Source: Parasponia andersonii (lineage: Eukaryota; Streptophyta; Magnoliopsida; Rosales; Cannabaceae). From it: a stretch of 64,000 nt of DNA. The stretch lies in the NCBI GenBank assembly GCA_002914805.1, contig JXTB01000177.1, positions 504,981-568,980 of the forward strand. Direction: 5' to 3'. This document shows positions 1 to 11,219 of the stretch, one piece after another (position 1 is the stretch's first letter; every line of letters starts with the position of its first letter). A program made the translations under genes and the position numbers. Under the pieces are notes generated by a model. It saw only the letters and a list, made by a program, of their open reading frames with translations. It was not told the origin of the DNA and did no database searches.

Positions 1-1371
1 AAAGTTGGAGCATAATATTTTGGTAACATTATTTATCGAAAAAATTTATTATAAACATTTGTAACCTTATATATTGCATGTTACAACTGGTGTGAGAAAT
101 AGTGCTTCTTAATCAGGTCTGCTGTACTATGTGTTGTGCCACCTAAGGTAATTTACTTATCGTACTTTGCTGATTTGGGCATACTTATTAATGGTATTAT
201 ACTGTGGTGGCTTAATTGTGCCACGTATTCTCGTGTCGACCCATCTTGATACCTCTAATTCTCCACTTGAAGTGTTTGTGGGACCGAATTTGATGCCTTA
301 GAATGTCTAACATACATTTAAATTACTAGCTCATGAGAAATCACCACAAATGAAGTCATGGTTTCTTACTATCTATCTTTAAGTTTTCATAAGCTTCGTG
401 TGAGAGCACAATTTTATCTACGCAACCGAGAGATCCGAAATGAACAAGCATTCCAAGACTTCAAGATTGAAATCCACACTGAAGATGAAATTCTCTTCTC
501 ATTGTACAATGGTTCCTCACTGTAGAATGGTCAAATTGTTATGGAGAATACCCTGTTGGATGCTGAACTCTACTACTGTTTATTTCCTTGTTATTTTCTC
601 TTTCCTGTTAATTAATTTTCTATGTGAGGCAGTATTTAGAAATCTGAAGTCGTTATGAACACTGAATGCTAAAATGGGACCTAGTGGCATTGATTGCGCA
701 AACCCTTGCTATTACGCCGTGGTTTCGCAAACACTGGTCCATTACCACTGTTTGGTGCATGGGCTAGCCCTAGAGTAACCATCTTTAACAACCAAGTGGG
801 GGATATTGGAGTTAAATGAGATACCTAATTGACCTGTCTAATTGAAGCTCATTTAAATTAAGCCTAGTTCAATTAACTCTTGAAAGTTTTGTACAGTTCA
901 GTTGTGTTGCAATTGTATCAATATCACAATGCATAAAAATTAGAATTAGGTAAAATGACCGTTTTATCCTTCTGATTATATCTTGACCACTTATATTATA
1001 TTTTACTTCTAATAATAGATAATTAGGCTTTTTATATTTGCAATATCATCAACAAATAAATACTTTAATTCAATTATAATTCTATAAGTAATTTTTTTTT
1101 AAGGCTTGATCATCTAAGTACTTGTAAAACCATTTGCTGATATACTCTTTACTTCTGTGGAAGTCATGATTGAATACCAATGAATATGCTAGCATTATCC
1201 AAATATTTGTTTATAACTATGGTATACATATACTTGAACCATAATTTTACTTGACTCTATTCAATCTTTCTATCTATCTGACATATTAATGTTTGAACTC
1301 AACAGTCTATAATTTAACACTCATAATCCTGATTCGAAACAAAGTGCACTACAATCTTATCCAAATTAAGT
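1..1371. other. Unassigned AT-rich flank, possible retroelement 3' remnant
   Basis: No coding region with recognisable motifs was found here on either strand. The only ORF start of note (440-658) has no family resemblance that I can see. A purine run AAGTGGGGGA at 794-803 followed by a unique AT-rich stretch looks like the polypurine tract and LTR start of a plant LTR retroelement, but no matching LTR copy or pol domain was seen. If the metacaspase further right continues to the left, this segment would lie in one of its introns or upstream of it. Confidence 0.25.
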
Positions 1372-1388
1372 CACTGCAACAAAAAATG
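1372..1388 (+). repeat. Left terminal inverted repeat of CACTA element
   Basis: CACTGCAACAAAAAATG matches the usual CACTACAAAAAA-type CACTA end. It pairs imperfectly with the complement of 9956-9973: CACT, then a shared AAC core, then an A-rich run and ATG. Confidence 0.75.
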
Positions 1389-1605
1389 CCTTTCAAGGTG
1401 CTTTATAAGTGCCTTGAAAGGCCTTTCACGGCACCCACAAAAGCACCTTAGTTCCAAGTGTTATGATAGGTCTTGGTTACGAAGGCGCTTATAAGGTGCC
1501 GTGGAAGGTCTATCAAGGCTCCTATTAGGCACCGTGATACCAAGGCGCTTAACAGGCGCTATGGAAGATGCCTTTCACGGCGCCTTAGTAGATAATTTCC
1601 AGGGG
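1389..1605. repeat. Left subterminal repeat region of CACTA element
   Basis: Repeated GC-rich units of the type AAGGCGCTTA, GGTGCCGTGGAAGG and TTTCACGGCGCC are packed into about 215 bp, in both orientations. They form short palindromes; for example CCTTTCAAGG at 1389-1398 pairs exactly with CCTTGAAAGG at 1412-1421. In characterised CACTA elements such subterminal repeats are the binding sites of the TNPA protein. The role here is inferred from position and family. Confidence 0.75.
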
Positions 1606-1854
1606 ATATTTGTAACGTATTTGTCTATACCACCCCTTGGAATTTTATAAATGTAATCCAAATTCATTACATATACCAAATATTTGAAATAAAATGGAGG
1701 ATAAATATATATTTACATAGTAATATTAAATTAACATAATAATCCATATAGTCTATATATACATTAGTTTTCTAAGCCAAACTAACATGATCATCAAAGA
1801 CTATATATAGTTTAAATAAACAAAGATTAAGAACCTCAAATGAGAAATTGTATT

Positions 1855-4800
1855 AGTTCTTCGACTCACTCTTCAAGAAGTCCGTCGATATCATACTTTG
1901 TATAGAAATTTTGTCCATTAAACTACAAATTCAAACACCTTATTTGTTAGAAAGTTATTAATCAAACTATAAATTAGAATAGAACTAATAAAACATATGG
2001 TTACATACCATTGTAGTAAATGATTTAACATTGGCTTGTTCAATGACTTCTCTCATAAATTTACATATGTAGAATCCGCACTCAACATTTGTCGGTTGTC
2101 TTGGATACTATACATAAGCATAAAGTAAACATAAGTAATTTTAATTAATCTTCGACCAAACAAGTGTTATTAATTCAAATTTAGTACCTTTATTAACTTA
2201 TAAACCGGACCATTTGATGTTCCTTTTTTCCCTTTTTCTACATTATATATCTTGAATGTACTTTGAATCGGAAATATGCAAACACAATATAAAAGGTTAG
2301 CAATAGCAACCATAAGTAAAAATACCATAAGAAACTAAACTATAACAAAATAACTATTAGTGAACTTACTCGATCATTGTTAAACCAATTGCCTCACGGA
2401 GAACTAAGCCGAGAGGATCTAGAAACCATGCATATTTAAGAGGATAAATGATAAGCAATATCCAATGGTCCCTACTCATAAAATTGACGATAAAGATTAT
2501 TAATATGTAACAATTAACTTCATATAGGAAGTAGTTGATCATATGACAATTTGTTAAGTTTAAAATCTTACCCATGATTCCAAGGTGTAATTAGAAATTG
2601 ATGTTCATTCTCCATGGATAACATTCAGGTTGCTAAACTTATAGCATAATCCTCACATGGATCACCTTCTGTACTAACTGTACTAGGATCCATGAACATA
2701 TACCTAGCTTGATAGCCATATTGGGTCACTAAATGGTGTAAATGCCTACAAGTACAAAATGCAATATGAATTAAGTGTTGTATTATATAATTGCCAACTA
2801 TAATACATGTATATATATATGAAGTTCTATATATATTATAAAAATAAACTTCTTACCTCATGTATAACATAATAGACATGGCCCTAATCTTTTGTAATGT
2901 GCAAAACTCAATTATGTCTTCTTTGAATACGGGCAAACAAAAAGCTTCATCAAAGGGAATTTTAACAACAACACCTTCATCTACTCCTTGAATGGTATAC
3001 AATAGTAATTTTATAGAAGCTGGTGCACCATCAACAAATTCAAACTATGTTTGCGTAACAGATTCTGCTTTATTTCTTTGTGGATGTACTCTTTCTTGTG
3101 TTTGAGATGGCTATAGTTGTAAAGATTTATTCTTCCCCGTTTGATACCTATTTATATCATTAAACTCCTAAAATCCAAATAAATGATGAAATGTTAACAA
3201 AAAAGTTAATAATTCACATTAGAATTCAATAAAGATGAATTTATTTGGAAAATGAGTCTGCATACCAAATTATCTTCAAAGATGACAAGCATCTTACGCC
3301 ATGCAAGATGCGATCCAAGTACGTCACCTACCAACCTTGTATCACCATCTGGATTTGGAATAGGAATTAAGGCTGTAGCATCAAGAACAACCTCTACTGA
3401 TACACAAAAATTATTCGCCCCCAATTTTCTGTCGTGAATAATAGTTGATGAGGTTGACTCTTATACATGTCCTAAAGTAACTATGTTATCACGGGACCCC
3501 ACTGTAAGCTTGTACGGTCGGTTCTACAATATAGAAAATCAAACACAATTTATAAATACAAGTAGTTAATCAATATGTTAAGAAAGAAACTCATATAAAC
3601 ATACTTTTTTGAGTCGTGAAGATGTTCCTACAGCCACCATTGGATTTACATGTATCTCTTGTGGTTGCACTTCTTCCCTTTGAACTTCTGGCTGTGAAGG
3701 AGTTATATTAGAACCACCAACATTACTTTGTTGTCCTGCCTGAATCTTAGCGATTTCTGCTTTAAACCGTTCTTCTTATTCTTTAAGCATTTGTTGCAAC
3801 TTGCGTGTTTGTTTATCTTGCCATTGTTTCAAATCAAATGATTGTTGCTTCTTTGTTGGAGCAGGTTGATGAAAATATTGTCTGTGGCTAACGTGAAATC
3901 TCATTCCCCGTACATGTCCAGAATATTCAAGAGTGTCTAAAGCCATTATTAAGATATCATTAGAACCGTCTATCTCGACATTTCCCTCTTGGAATTGTTG
4001 ATTATAATCTTCCTACAAAATATGTACAGAATTGAACATTAGACTATGCTATACTTTTAACAAAATTACAAATTAATATAATCAATATGTTGTAATAAGC
4101 AACTTATAATTCTATCAACTATCGCTTTGATTTCCTCAGTATGACCTCCTTTTTTAGAGACACGTCCTCTACTCTATAGCTCGGATCTATCACTACCACA
4201 TCGGCCTTCGTCTTTTTCAATCTTTGCTTCTAATCCAGCATAACCCAAGCGAGACATACGATGTGGATATTTATTTTGCGTTGCTCTTCCCTGTTGTACT
4301 TTCCTAGCTTCCTCCCATTCTACACTTAATCTTTTCTTAACAAACTCATCCCAAACTTGAGGTTCAATCCATGGTGCATATAATGCTGGAGGGTGCTCTA
4401 ATAACTCTTGACAATTATGTCTATACTCATAAATCAGTTAGTTGTAATCCTTGACTTAAAATCTCTCTACATTTTCCCACAACTTTTTAAAGTTTATTTT
4501 TTTGCTTTGTAGTCCAATAAAAATGTTTCCTACAATGTAAAAGAAATAATTTTAATATCAAATATATATTCTAATAAATATGAAATAAAAATATTCATGT
4601 TCATACCAATATTATATGCCAGAGCTCATCTTTTTGGTCCGTTGATACAAGCATCCACTCATCAATGTTTATTGGGATCTTGCGACGAACCATAAAGCCA
4701 CAAAAGCTCGCCAAACGTTTACCTTCATCCCCAGTTTGTTGTCCCCATTCATTGTATGCGACAACTTCTTTTTGGTTATCACTTCTTTTTATAATCAACT

Positions 4801-4906
4801 CCTTCATTTGAGTTGTTCCTCTTGGTTTCTTTTTGTGTTTTCTTTCACCTTGACTACTTTGTGATGGTGTAAATTGATAAACATCATCTGCACCTTCATT
4901 TTCCAT
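1855..4906 (-). pseudogene. CACTA ORF2: TNPA-like protein with Ulp1-like cysteine protease domain
   Basis: The reading frame starts at the ATG at 4906 and is split by several introns. The first exon (4906 to about 4604) has the VAYNEWGQQTGDEGKRLASF-type motif of plant Ptta/En/Spm (Transposase_24) proteins. The next (about 4530-4130) includes WDEFVKKRLSVEWEEARK and an NKYPHRMSRLGYAGLE stretch, also typical. A Q/K-rich likely coiled coil follows (about 4010-3600), then the IPIPNPDGDTRLVGDVLGSH region at 3424-3206. The C-terminal part is a C48 (Ulp1-like) protease. HW of the catalytic His lies near 2465, the Asp in FLDPL follows, and Gln and Cys are in PRQPTNVECGFY in a clean exon at 2009-2107. 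The last exon has an in-frame TGA at 1866-1868, where the family normally has Trp. Further stops lie upstream, for example TGA or TAG in the 4130-4450 stretch. TNPA-like proteins bind subterminal repeats; Ulp1 enzymes cleave SUMO-type linkages. Any activity here is inference. Confidence 0.75.
2009..2107 (-). other. Ulp1-like protease exon with catalytic Gln and Cys
   Basis: On the minus strand an acceptor TATAG precedes 2107 and a donor GTATGT follows 2009. The 33-codon exon between them reads PRQPTNVECGFYICKFMREV after one Tyr. The Q...ECG(F/Y)Y pattern holds the oxyanion Gln and nucleophile Cys of C48 peptidases. No stop interrupts this exon. Confidence 0.75.
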
Positions 4907-5069
4907 GTCAAGAATTACCTGTTAAATAATAAAACCACAAATGTAGATCAAGAATTAAGATAAAAAATAATAAGCATGTAAACATAAGAGATAATATATT
5001 TAAAAAAAAAAATATCAATCCATAAAGATATAAAAATAAAACAAAAATATATAACTCATTTGATTTATA

Positions 5070-8000
5070 CCTCATTAGTTTCTTTCTTTGATTATCAATC
5101 CAAATACCTTCACTATCATCTCGTAAACATGTAACATCACCTTCATTAACGTCTTCTATCAAAGCTTCCACCGAAACTCCTTTTGAGAATATTTCATGAG
5201 CAACAAGTATTTCGTTCTCATCTTCAACTCCTAAATTTTGATATTCTTTTTGTTTTGTTGCAAGAACAATCAACCATCGAGCATAAAGTGGATCATTGAC
5301 ATAAAATACTTATTTTATTTGTGTTGCCAATATAAATGGATCATTCTTATGACCTATCTGGTTTAGATCAACTAAAGTGAAGCCTAACTCATCTTCTCTA
5401 ACCCTATGGTTACTCTCCACCCATTGACACATAAACACCGGGAACCGAAATATGACAAAATCAAGTTCCCAAATTTTCTCGATAATGCCGTAGTATACCA
5501 TATCACCCTCTATTGGGTTTTTATCCTTCGAACTTGAAAATTGTATGGTTTTTGCAACAATAATTATCCCACTATTTTGGGTTGTTCTTATGTTGTCGCG
5601 GTCTCTTGTGCAAAAATGAACACTGTTAACTTGATAAGCATTATACTTACATCCAATGATGGTCCATGTGATATCCATTTTAATGTATCAGATAGATTAT
5701 GTGTTGCCTTGTTCATTTCAACTAAAATCTATTCAAAATGCAAAATTAACAATTAGAAAACCCAACATATTAGTACTCATACTCTAAAATAGGGAAAAAA
5801 TGAAATCAAACTATTAATTATAACAACTAATTGGAATTACCCGTTCACGAAACCAACTAATAAAAGTTTGATGATATTCATCATGGATCCACTTCTCTCT
5901 TTTTGATTTCATTGAGAATTATGTTTTGATCCAATTTATATGCTCCCTTTAACAAATCATCCCCAAAATAAACCATTATTATTAAAGAATTCAACATTCA
6001 ATCAATACATATCTAATTCACAATAAAACTTACTCGATGAAAGGTTGGACTTCAGCTATATTTTGTAACACAGTACGATATGCTTGGTTTAGTTGTTCTC
6101 GTTTAACTGTACACACAACACCACCATTTACGCTTTTATTAATATTTGAAGATGCGGATACTCCGATAGCTTCCACATTTGCCAAATACTCAGAACAAAA
6201 CTTAACAGCTTCTTCTGTGATATAACACTATACAATGCATCCTTCTGGCCAGCTTCAATTTCTAACATATCTTTTTAGAATTTTCATGTATCTCTCAAAT
6301 TGATACATCCATCTCAAATAAATAGGACCACATAACTTCACTTCTCTAACCAAATATACAGTAAGATGTATCATTATATCAAAAACATTAGGAGGAAAAA
6401 ACTGCTCCAACATGCACAATGTTACGACAAGTTCACGTTGTAGTTCGTCTAACTTAGATACATCGACCACCTTAGAACAAATTCAATTAAAAAATAAGCA
6501 TAATCTGGTGATTGCATATCGAACATTTTTAGGTAATACGTACCTAATCGCTATAGGTAGCAGATGTTGCATTAGTGTATAACAATCATGAGATTTAAGT
6601 CCAAATAGTTTCAAATTGTTCATATCCGCTAATGTTCTAATATTAGAAGAATAGCCTTCAGGAACCTTCACATTAAATAAAGATTGACACAATTGATATT
6701 TTTCATCCTTTTTCAATGTGATGCAAGCAAGGGGTAAATATGTTCGCTTCTCCCCCACTTTAGGAGCTAACTCTTTTCGAACACCCATGTCAACAAGATC
6801 CATGGGGCATCAATACTATCTTTATTCTTCCCTGGAATATTTAATAAAGTTCTAATTATACTATCACATATATTCTTCTCAATATGTATGATATCTAAGT
6901 TATGTCTCAGAAGTAAATGTTGCCAATACTCCAACTCAAAGAATATAGATTTCTTCTTCCAATAACTCTTTGGGATTTTTACGACCTTCACGTTACTGCG
7001 TCTTTTTCTTTTCTTACTGATATCACTTATTTTAACCTTTCCAAGCCTAAATTCGAGCTTCGAGACTGTTTTTAGTATCTCTATCCAAGTTAAAGGTTGT
7101 GGTGCCAATTCAAATTCTTGAGAACTATTAAATGCTTTTTTCCAATTTCTGTATACATATTTGCGAGGTAAAAATCTTCTATGGCCCATATAACTCAATT
7201 TTCTAGCATGTTTTAAGTACTAACAACTTGTTTTCTCATCACAAATAGGACATGCTTTATATCCTTTAGTGAAAAACGCAAACAAATTCCCATATGCAGG
7301 GAAGTCATTGATTGTCCATAGTAACACAGCCTTAAGAGTAAAATCTTCATCCTTATATGCATCATAGGCTTTCACACCATCATTCCACAAACTGTTCAAC
7401 TCATCAATCAACGGGGCTAAATATACATTAATGTCATTACCAGGTTGTCTAGGTCCTGATATTAACATTGTAAGAAGTGTAAACTTTATTTTCATACACA
7501 ACCATAGACGAAGATTATAGATTACAAGCATTACAAGCCAACAACTGTATTTGTTACTTAGAGTTGTATGAGGATTAATACCATCCGTAGATAGACCAAG
7601 ACGAAGATTACTTGGACCGCTTCTAAAAGAAGGCCATTTGTAATCTATTGTTTTCTAAGCTGGTGAATCAGCTGGATATCTAAGTTTACCATCTCCTATC
7701 CTCTCATTCGCATACCATATTAGATCTTTAGCATGCTCATGATTTCGGAATAGACGGGTAAAATGAGAAATTGGAGGAATATACCACAAAACCTTAGCAT
7801 CGGTTCCAACTTTTACCTCTTTAGAATTCTTATTCTGTTGCCAACTAGGCTTACCACATACTGGACAACAAATTACATCTTTAAATTTCTTTCGATATAA
7901 AATACAATCATTTGGGCAAGCGTGAATTTTCTCATATTGCATACCTAATGAGCATAAAGTCTTTTTAGCCTCATAAAAGGAAGGTGGCATCTCATTATCA

Positions 8001-8515
8001 TTTGGCAATATCTCTCGTAATAAAGCTAACAAGTCTGAAAAACTCTTATCATTCCATCCATGTCTTACTTTCAAATTATACAATTTCAATAATGCAGACA
8101 ACTTTGTAAATTTTGTACAACCCAGATAGATCAGTTTCTCAGCATCATTAAGCAATGATTGAAACTTAATAGGATCTACATCTATTTCATATTATGCATC
8201 ATCAATCATTTCAAAAAGATCATCATTTAAATCTAACTCATAATCATCTCTTATACTCTTCTTTGATGAAAATCTGGTAATTGGAACCTTTTCACTATGC
8301 CAAATCCATTGTTTATAACTTTGATCTATTCCATTGAAATATAAGTGTTCTTTTATTTTTTTAACACCTATCTTTTGCAAATTCCAATATTTAATATATA
8401 GATATGGAATTAAATTGGAATCTCTGACATTTTCAATAGCAAACTCCAAAAAGTTATCAACTCCCTTTCTATATTCAGTCAATAGTCTATCTGCCAATAT
8501 CCATTCCTTATCCAT
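5070..8515 (-). pseudogene. tnp2-type CACTA transposase (TNPD), disabled by nonsense codons and a frameshift
   Basis: Starting at the ATG at 8515 (MDKEWILADR), domains appear in family order. They are the transposase-associated domain (8515-8195, HL-WIWHSE motif); the Transposase_21/tnp2 core (8190-6480) with YEKIHACPNDCILYRKKF, CPVCGKPSW, GPRQPGNDINVYLAPLIDEL, LWTINDFPAYGNL and YMGHRRFLP; DUF4218 (6480-6220) with LCMLEQFFPPNVFDIMIHL; and DUF4216 (5678-5310) with AKTIQFSSSKDKNP and DPFILATQ. In-frame stops occur at 8192-8194, 7655-7657 and 7220-7222, about 6484-6486, 6255-6257 and 5310-5312. A one-base frameshift lies near 6800, in the LVDMG-RKEL region. An intact copy would be the enzyme that excises and inserts the element. 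The reading continues cleanly across each stop, so the lesions are recent relative to the coding sequence. Confidence 0.85.
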
Positions 8516-9724
8516 TCTAAGCACAATTGAAAAAAAATAAATAAATAAACAACTGATATACAAAACTAACTAAATTGAGTACCATAAAAAATTGTACATA
8601 ATCTCCCCTATTTCTAGCATTAACCAATTGAGTAACTAAACCACCAATTATAAATTAACACTCATTTCAAATTATTCTTATATTTCTAAGTACTGCCAAA
8701 TTCAGAACTTAATTTATTCTTAAATAGTCTCATTTGTTACAAACAATTTGTCAATCAATCAAATATAACATATGACAAAATAATATCAACACAAATAATA
8801 AACTCAACCAATCCCACACAATTATAACATCATCATATCACCACAACATACAATTTCCTATATAATATCATATCTCATCTATTTTAAATTTTCGAAAATA
8901 ATAAGATAAAACTAATGTGAAAGTGACATGCATAAGTCAATAAAAGAAAAAAATTTGAGAAAACATACCTCAGTTTGCTCAATTTGCTAATTCACAAGTA
9001 ATCTCAGTACTCTAACTTCTACTAAAACCTATACGCAAATTAAAATAATAAATAAAATTAAACATCTACAATCCATAATACTTTAAATTAAACATTGAAT
9101 ATGTAAATTTCTAAAAAACTACACAATATTCAATTAAAATTGCATAAATTTGGTTTAATTGACACTAAGGATAGAAATTAAAAAGCATAACCTAATATAT
9201 GATTTCTGGTAAATAAACATGAAATTGGTATAAATTCATATAACACACTTTCAATTTAAAATTTTTTACAACTAAATGAACTCACATTTCACCTAAAATA
9301 AATTAAAAAAATAGTAACAAAATAATAACAAATTTGGATTAATTTGCTCTTAAATAACAAAACTTACTCAAAAATAAGATTTCTACTAAATAAATAGTCT
9401 AACTCAGTATTACAAGAGTAAAGATTATCAATGCATACTCAAGATATTCACATTTGATAAATTAGGGTTTCTAAATATAAACTCTTTCAAATATAACTTA
9501 AAACATAAAATTTCTACAAAATAATTGGTCAAAATCATGGTTAAGACAATGAGTAATCTAATTTTACTAACAAAAACGAGTTTAAAAGCTTAAACATACC
9601 TTGTTTACCAGAAAAAATGGTGAAAATGGTGGAAGGAGGAGACTGGCCGCGGCTGGAAGTGAAGAGAAAAAAGGGAGAGAAAAGTAAGAGGGAAGTGACA
9701 TGACCTCATTTTTTTGGGTCCTTT
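8516..9724 (-). other. Long 5' non-coding region of the CACTA element
   Basis: About 1.2 kb of AT-rich sequence separates the transposase start from the right subterminal repeats. No ORF or recognisable motif was seen. It should contain the promoter and a 5' untranslated region or intron of the element's transcript, but I cannot place a start site. Confidence 0.45.
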
Positions 9725-9955
9725 ATATAGGGCTCCTATCTCGGCACTATATGGGCGCCTAGAAAAGTATATCACGGCACCTAATGAGTGCCGTGAAAGT
9801 TATATTCAACGGCGCTCATTAGACACCGTTAAAGATTCTATACCACGGCGATTTTTAGGCGCCGTGTTATTTCTCCGTTTATCATGGTGCTTGTTAAGCG
9901 CCGTGATAGTTAATCAATTATCACGGCGCTTCCGTACACGCGCTATGATTGTACA
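9725..9955. repeat. Right subterminal repeat region of CACTA element
   Basis: Units such as TATCACGGCACCTAATGAG, CACGGCGATTTTTAGGCGCC and TTATCACGGCGCTT recur here in both orientations. Their consensus matches that of the left subterminal region. CACGGCAC at 9773-9780 and GTGCCGTG at 9788-9795 form a perfect 8-bp stem with a 7-base loop. An ORF at 9714-10052 on the plus strand is a by-product of these repeats. Confidence 0.75.
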
Positions 9956-9973
9956 CATTTTTAGTTGTGAGTG
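9956..9973 (-). repeat. Right terminal inverted repeat of CACTA element
   Basis: Read on the minus strand this starts CACTCACAACTAAAAATG. Compared with the left end it shares CACT, an AAC core, an A-rich run and ATG. It is the 5' end of the element, because both genes read leftward from here. Confidence 0.7.
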
Positions 9974-10672
9974 TCTAGCTCTTTTTGACAACACGTTAAC
10001 CCTGATCATTGCTTTGCCAATTACTACCCCCGTGGGTATGCCAATTGATTAATCAAAGTGGATTCTCCAAGGAGCCTGTGACTTGCTTGAAGAGTTAAAC
10101 CGACATAAACTACCAATCATATTTTTCAAGGGAACGGACATACCTAACTTGCTAAATGAGGCAAAAACATCTAATACCTGAAACCCTAAACAAGACAACT
10201 AGCACGCAAAACATTTAATACGCCAAACGAGACAAGGAACGGTTTCAGCATCCTACTTGAACATTGACCCTCATCTTCAAACAACAATAATCCCTATACT
10301 GAGGCCAAGTCCCCGTTATCCTAAACAATTTAGGGTCAAATTCACAAATTACAACACTGAAATTGAGATCTATTAATTCTTTCGAAATGTTATGAAAAGT
10401 GGAAATTCGACAAAGATTGTGTAACCATACAAATCTTCAAATATTACATGAAAAATTAGATACAATCAAAATTCTTATAATAGTGCTATGATCTTACCAT
10501 AGACAGGTCTAAAACATTGATTTTTATCCCTTCTCTATACGTAGATACATGTTCATATATATGCCCGCCTAGCACTCTTTCATAGTACCATCCGAAATAT
10601 AAAAAATTTCAAAAATATATTATGTACGATAATGATGTTATAACTTTTAAGTCACACTAATCCAACATGCAG
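9974..10672 (+). other. Presumed intron sequence between CACTA element and metacaspase exon
   Basis: No coding motif was recognised. The stretch ends in ...CATGCAG at 10672, a good splice acceptor for the metacaspase exon. Codons of the preceding metacaspase exon, normally the beginning of the caspase-like p20 domain, are not present here. Confidence 0.45.
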
Positions 10673-11000
10673 AATTCGAGCCAGAAAAGGAATTTCACCC
10701 AACCAAGAAGAATATTGAAAACTCGTTGAAATGGCTCGTAGAGGGCTGCCAGCTTGGAGACTCGCTAGTGTTCTACTCGGGACATGGCTTACGACAACCA
10801 GATTTCAAAAATGACGAGGTTGACGGTTTCGACGAGATTATTTGGCCAGTCGATTTCATGGAACAAGGCATGATCTTCCATAATGAAATAAATGTCACCA
10901 TTGTTTGGCCACTCGTGGAAGGTGTGATACTTCATGCCATCGTTGATGCTTGCCATAGTGGCACAATCCTCGATCTGCAGTTTGCCTATGACCAAAAAAT
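10673..11000 (+). CDS. Metacaspase exon A: p20 catalytic domain with His and Cys
   Basis: The exon begins after ATGCAG and ends before the donor GTGAGT at 11001. It encodes about 109 residues including NSLKWLVEGCQLGDSLVF, YSGHG with the catalytic His (codon 10783-10785), EVDGFDE, INVTIVWPL, and DACHSG with the nucleophilic Cys (codon 10951-10953). All are diagnostic for metacaspases. Compared with the family pattern as I know it, one residue seems to be missing just before YSGHG, and Trp replaces the usual Cys before the P-D-F motif. No stop is present. The protein start is not in this exon; the first ATG at 10726 is internal to the domain. Confidence 0.85.
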
Positions 11001-11103
11001 GTGAGTGCTTTAATTGTTTTTTTTTTTTTTTCTTTTTGGGTTTTCGTTTTCGTAATCTTCTTATCGAATATTATATATCATCGTAAAACTAAACGACCTG
11101 TAG

Positions 11104-11212
11104 TAAGCGATGGGAAGATCATAGCTCTACTGTAGGAGTCCGGAAAAGTACAAGTGGTGGATTGGCTATTTGTCTTACTACTGCTTGTGATCAATTGGCC
11201 GCCGATACCACT
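11104..11212 (+). CDS. Metacaspase exon B (WEDH / S-GG segment)
   Basis: The acceptor is CTGTAG at 11098-11103 and the donor GTAAGA starts at 11213. The first base completes the codon left open by exon A, after which 36 codons read through without a stop, including KRWEDHSS and KSTSGGLAICL and ending in LAADTT. The WEDH and (K)GTSGG-like motifs are typical of the stretch after the catalytic Cys in type I metacaspases, as is the D-QLAADT ending. The copia insertion begins only seven bases past the exon. Confidence 0.8.
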
Positions 11213-11219
11213 GTAAGAG

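Larger units (their letters stand above)
1372..9973 (-). mobile_element. CACTA (En/Spm) DNA transposon, degenerate
   Basis: The element is bounded by imperfect terminal inverted repeats: CACTGCAACAAAAAATG at 1372-1388, and at 9956-9973 a sequence whose complement begins CACTCACAACTAAAAATG. Inside each end lie GC-richer subterminal repeats built on CACGGCGCC-like units. Two genes on the minus strand are typical of plant CACTA elements: a tnp2-type transposase followed by a TNPA-like ORF, the latter here extended by a Ulp1-like protease. The expected 3-bp target duplication is not seen: AGT lies on the left and TCT on the right. Either the ends are off by a few bases, the flanks have mutated, or the element is recombinant. 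Both ORFs carry several nonsense codons, so this copy cannot be autonomous as it stands. Confidence 0.9.

Noticed and set aside
440-658. 72-codon ORF with a hydrophobic end
   Set aside because: No recognisable motif, no codon pattern or splice context, and short enough to occur by chance in AT-rich DNA.
1344-1360. A CACTACAATC sequence at 1347 as an alternative left end of the CACTA element
   Set aside because: It lacks the A-run and ATG shared with the right terminus, and the subterminal repeats start directly after the end chosen at 1372.
9714-10052. 112-codon ORF on the plus strand
   Set aside because: It lies across the CACTA right subterminal repeats and terminus, and its sequence is explained by the repeated CACGGCGCC units.
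1-10672. N-terminal exons of the metacaspase
   Set aside because: I looked for the GVTYN-KGTVNDV type motifs in all frames outside the CACTA element and found none; they must lie outside the window or be lost.
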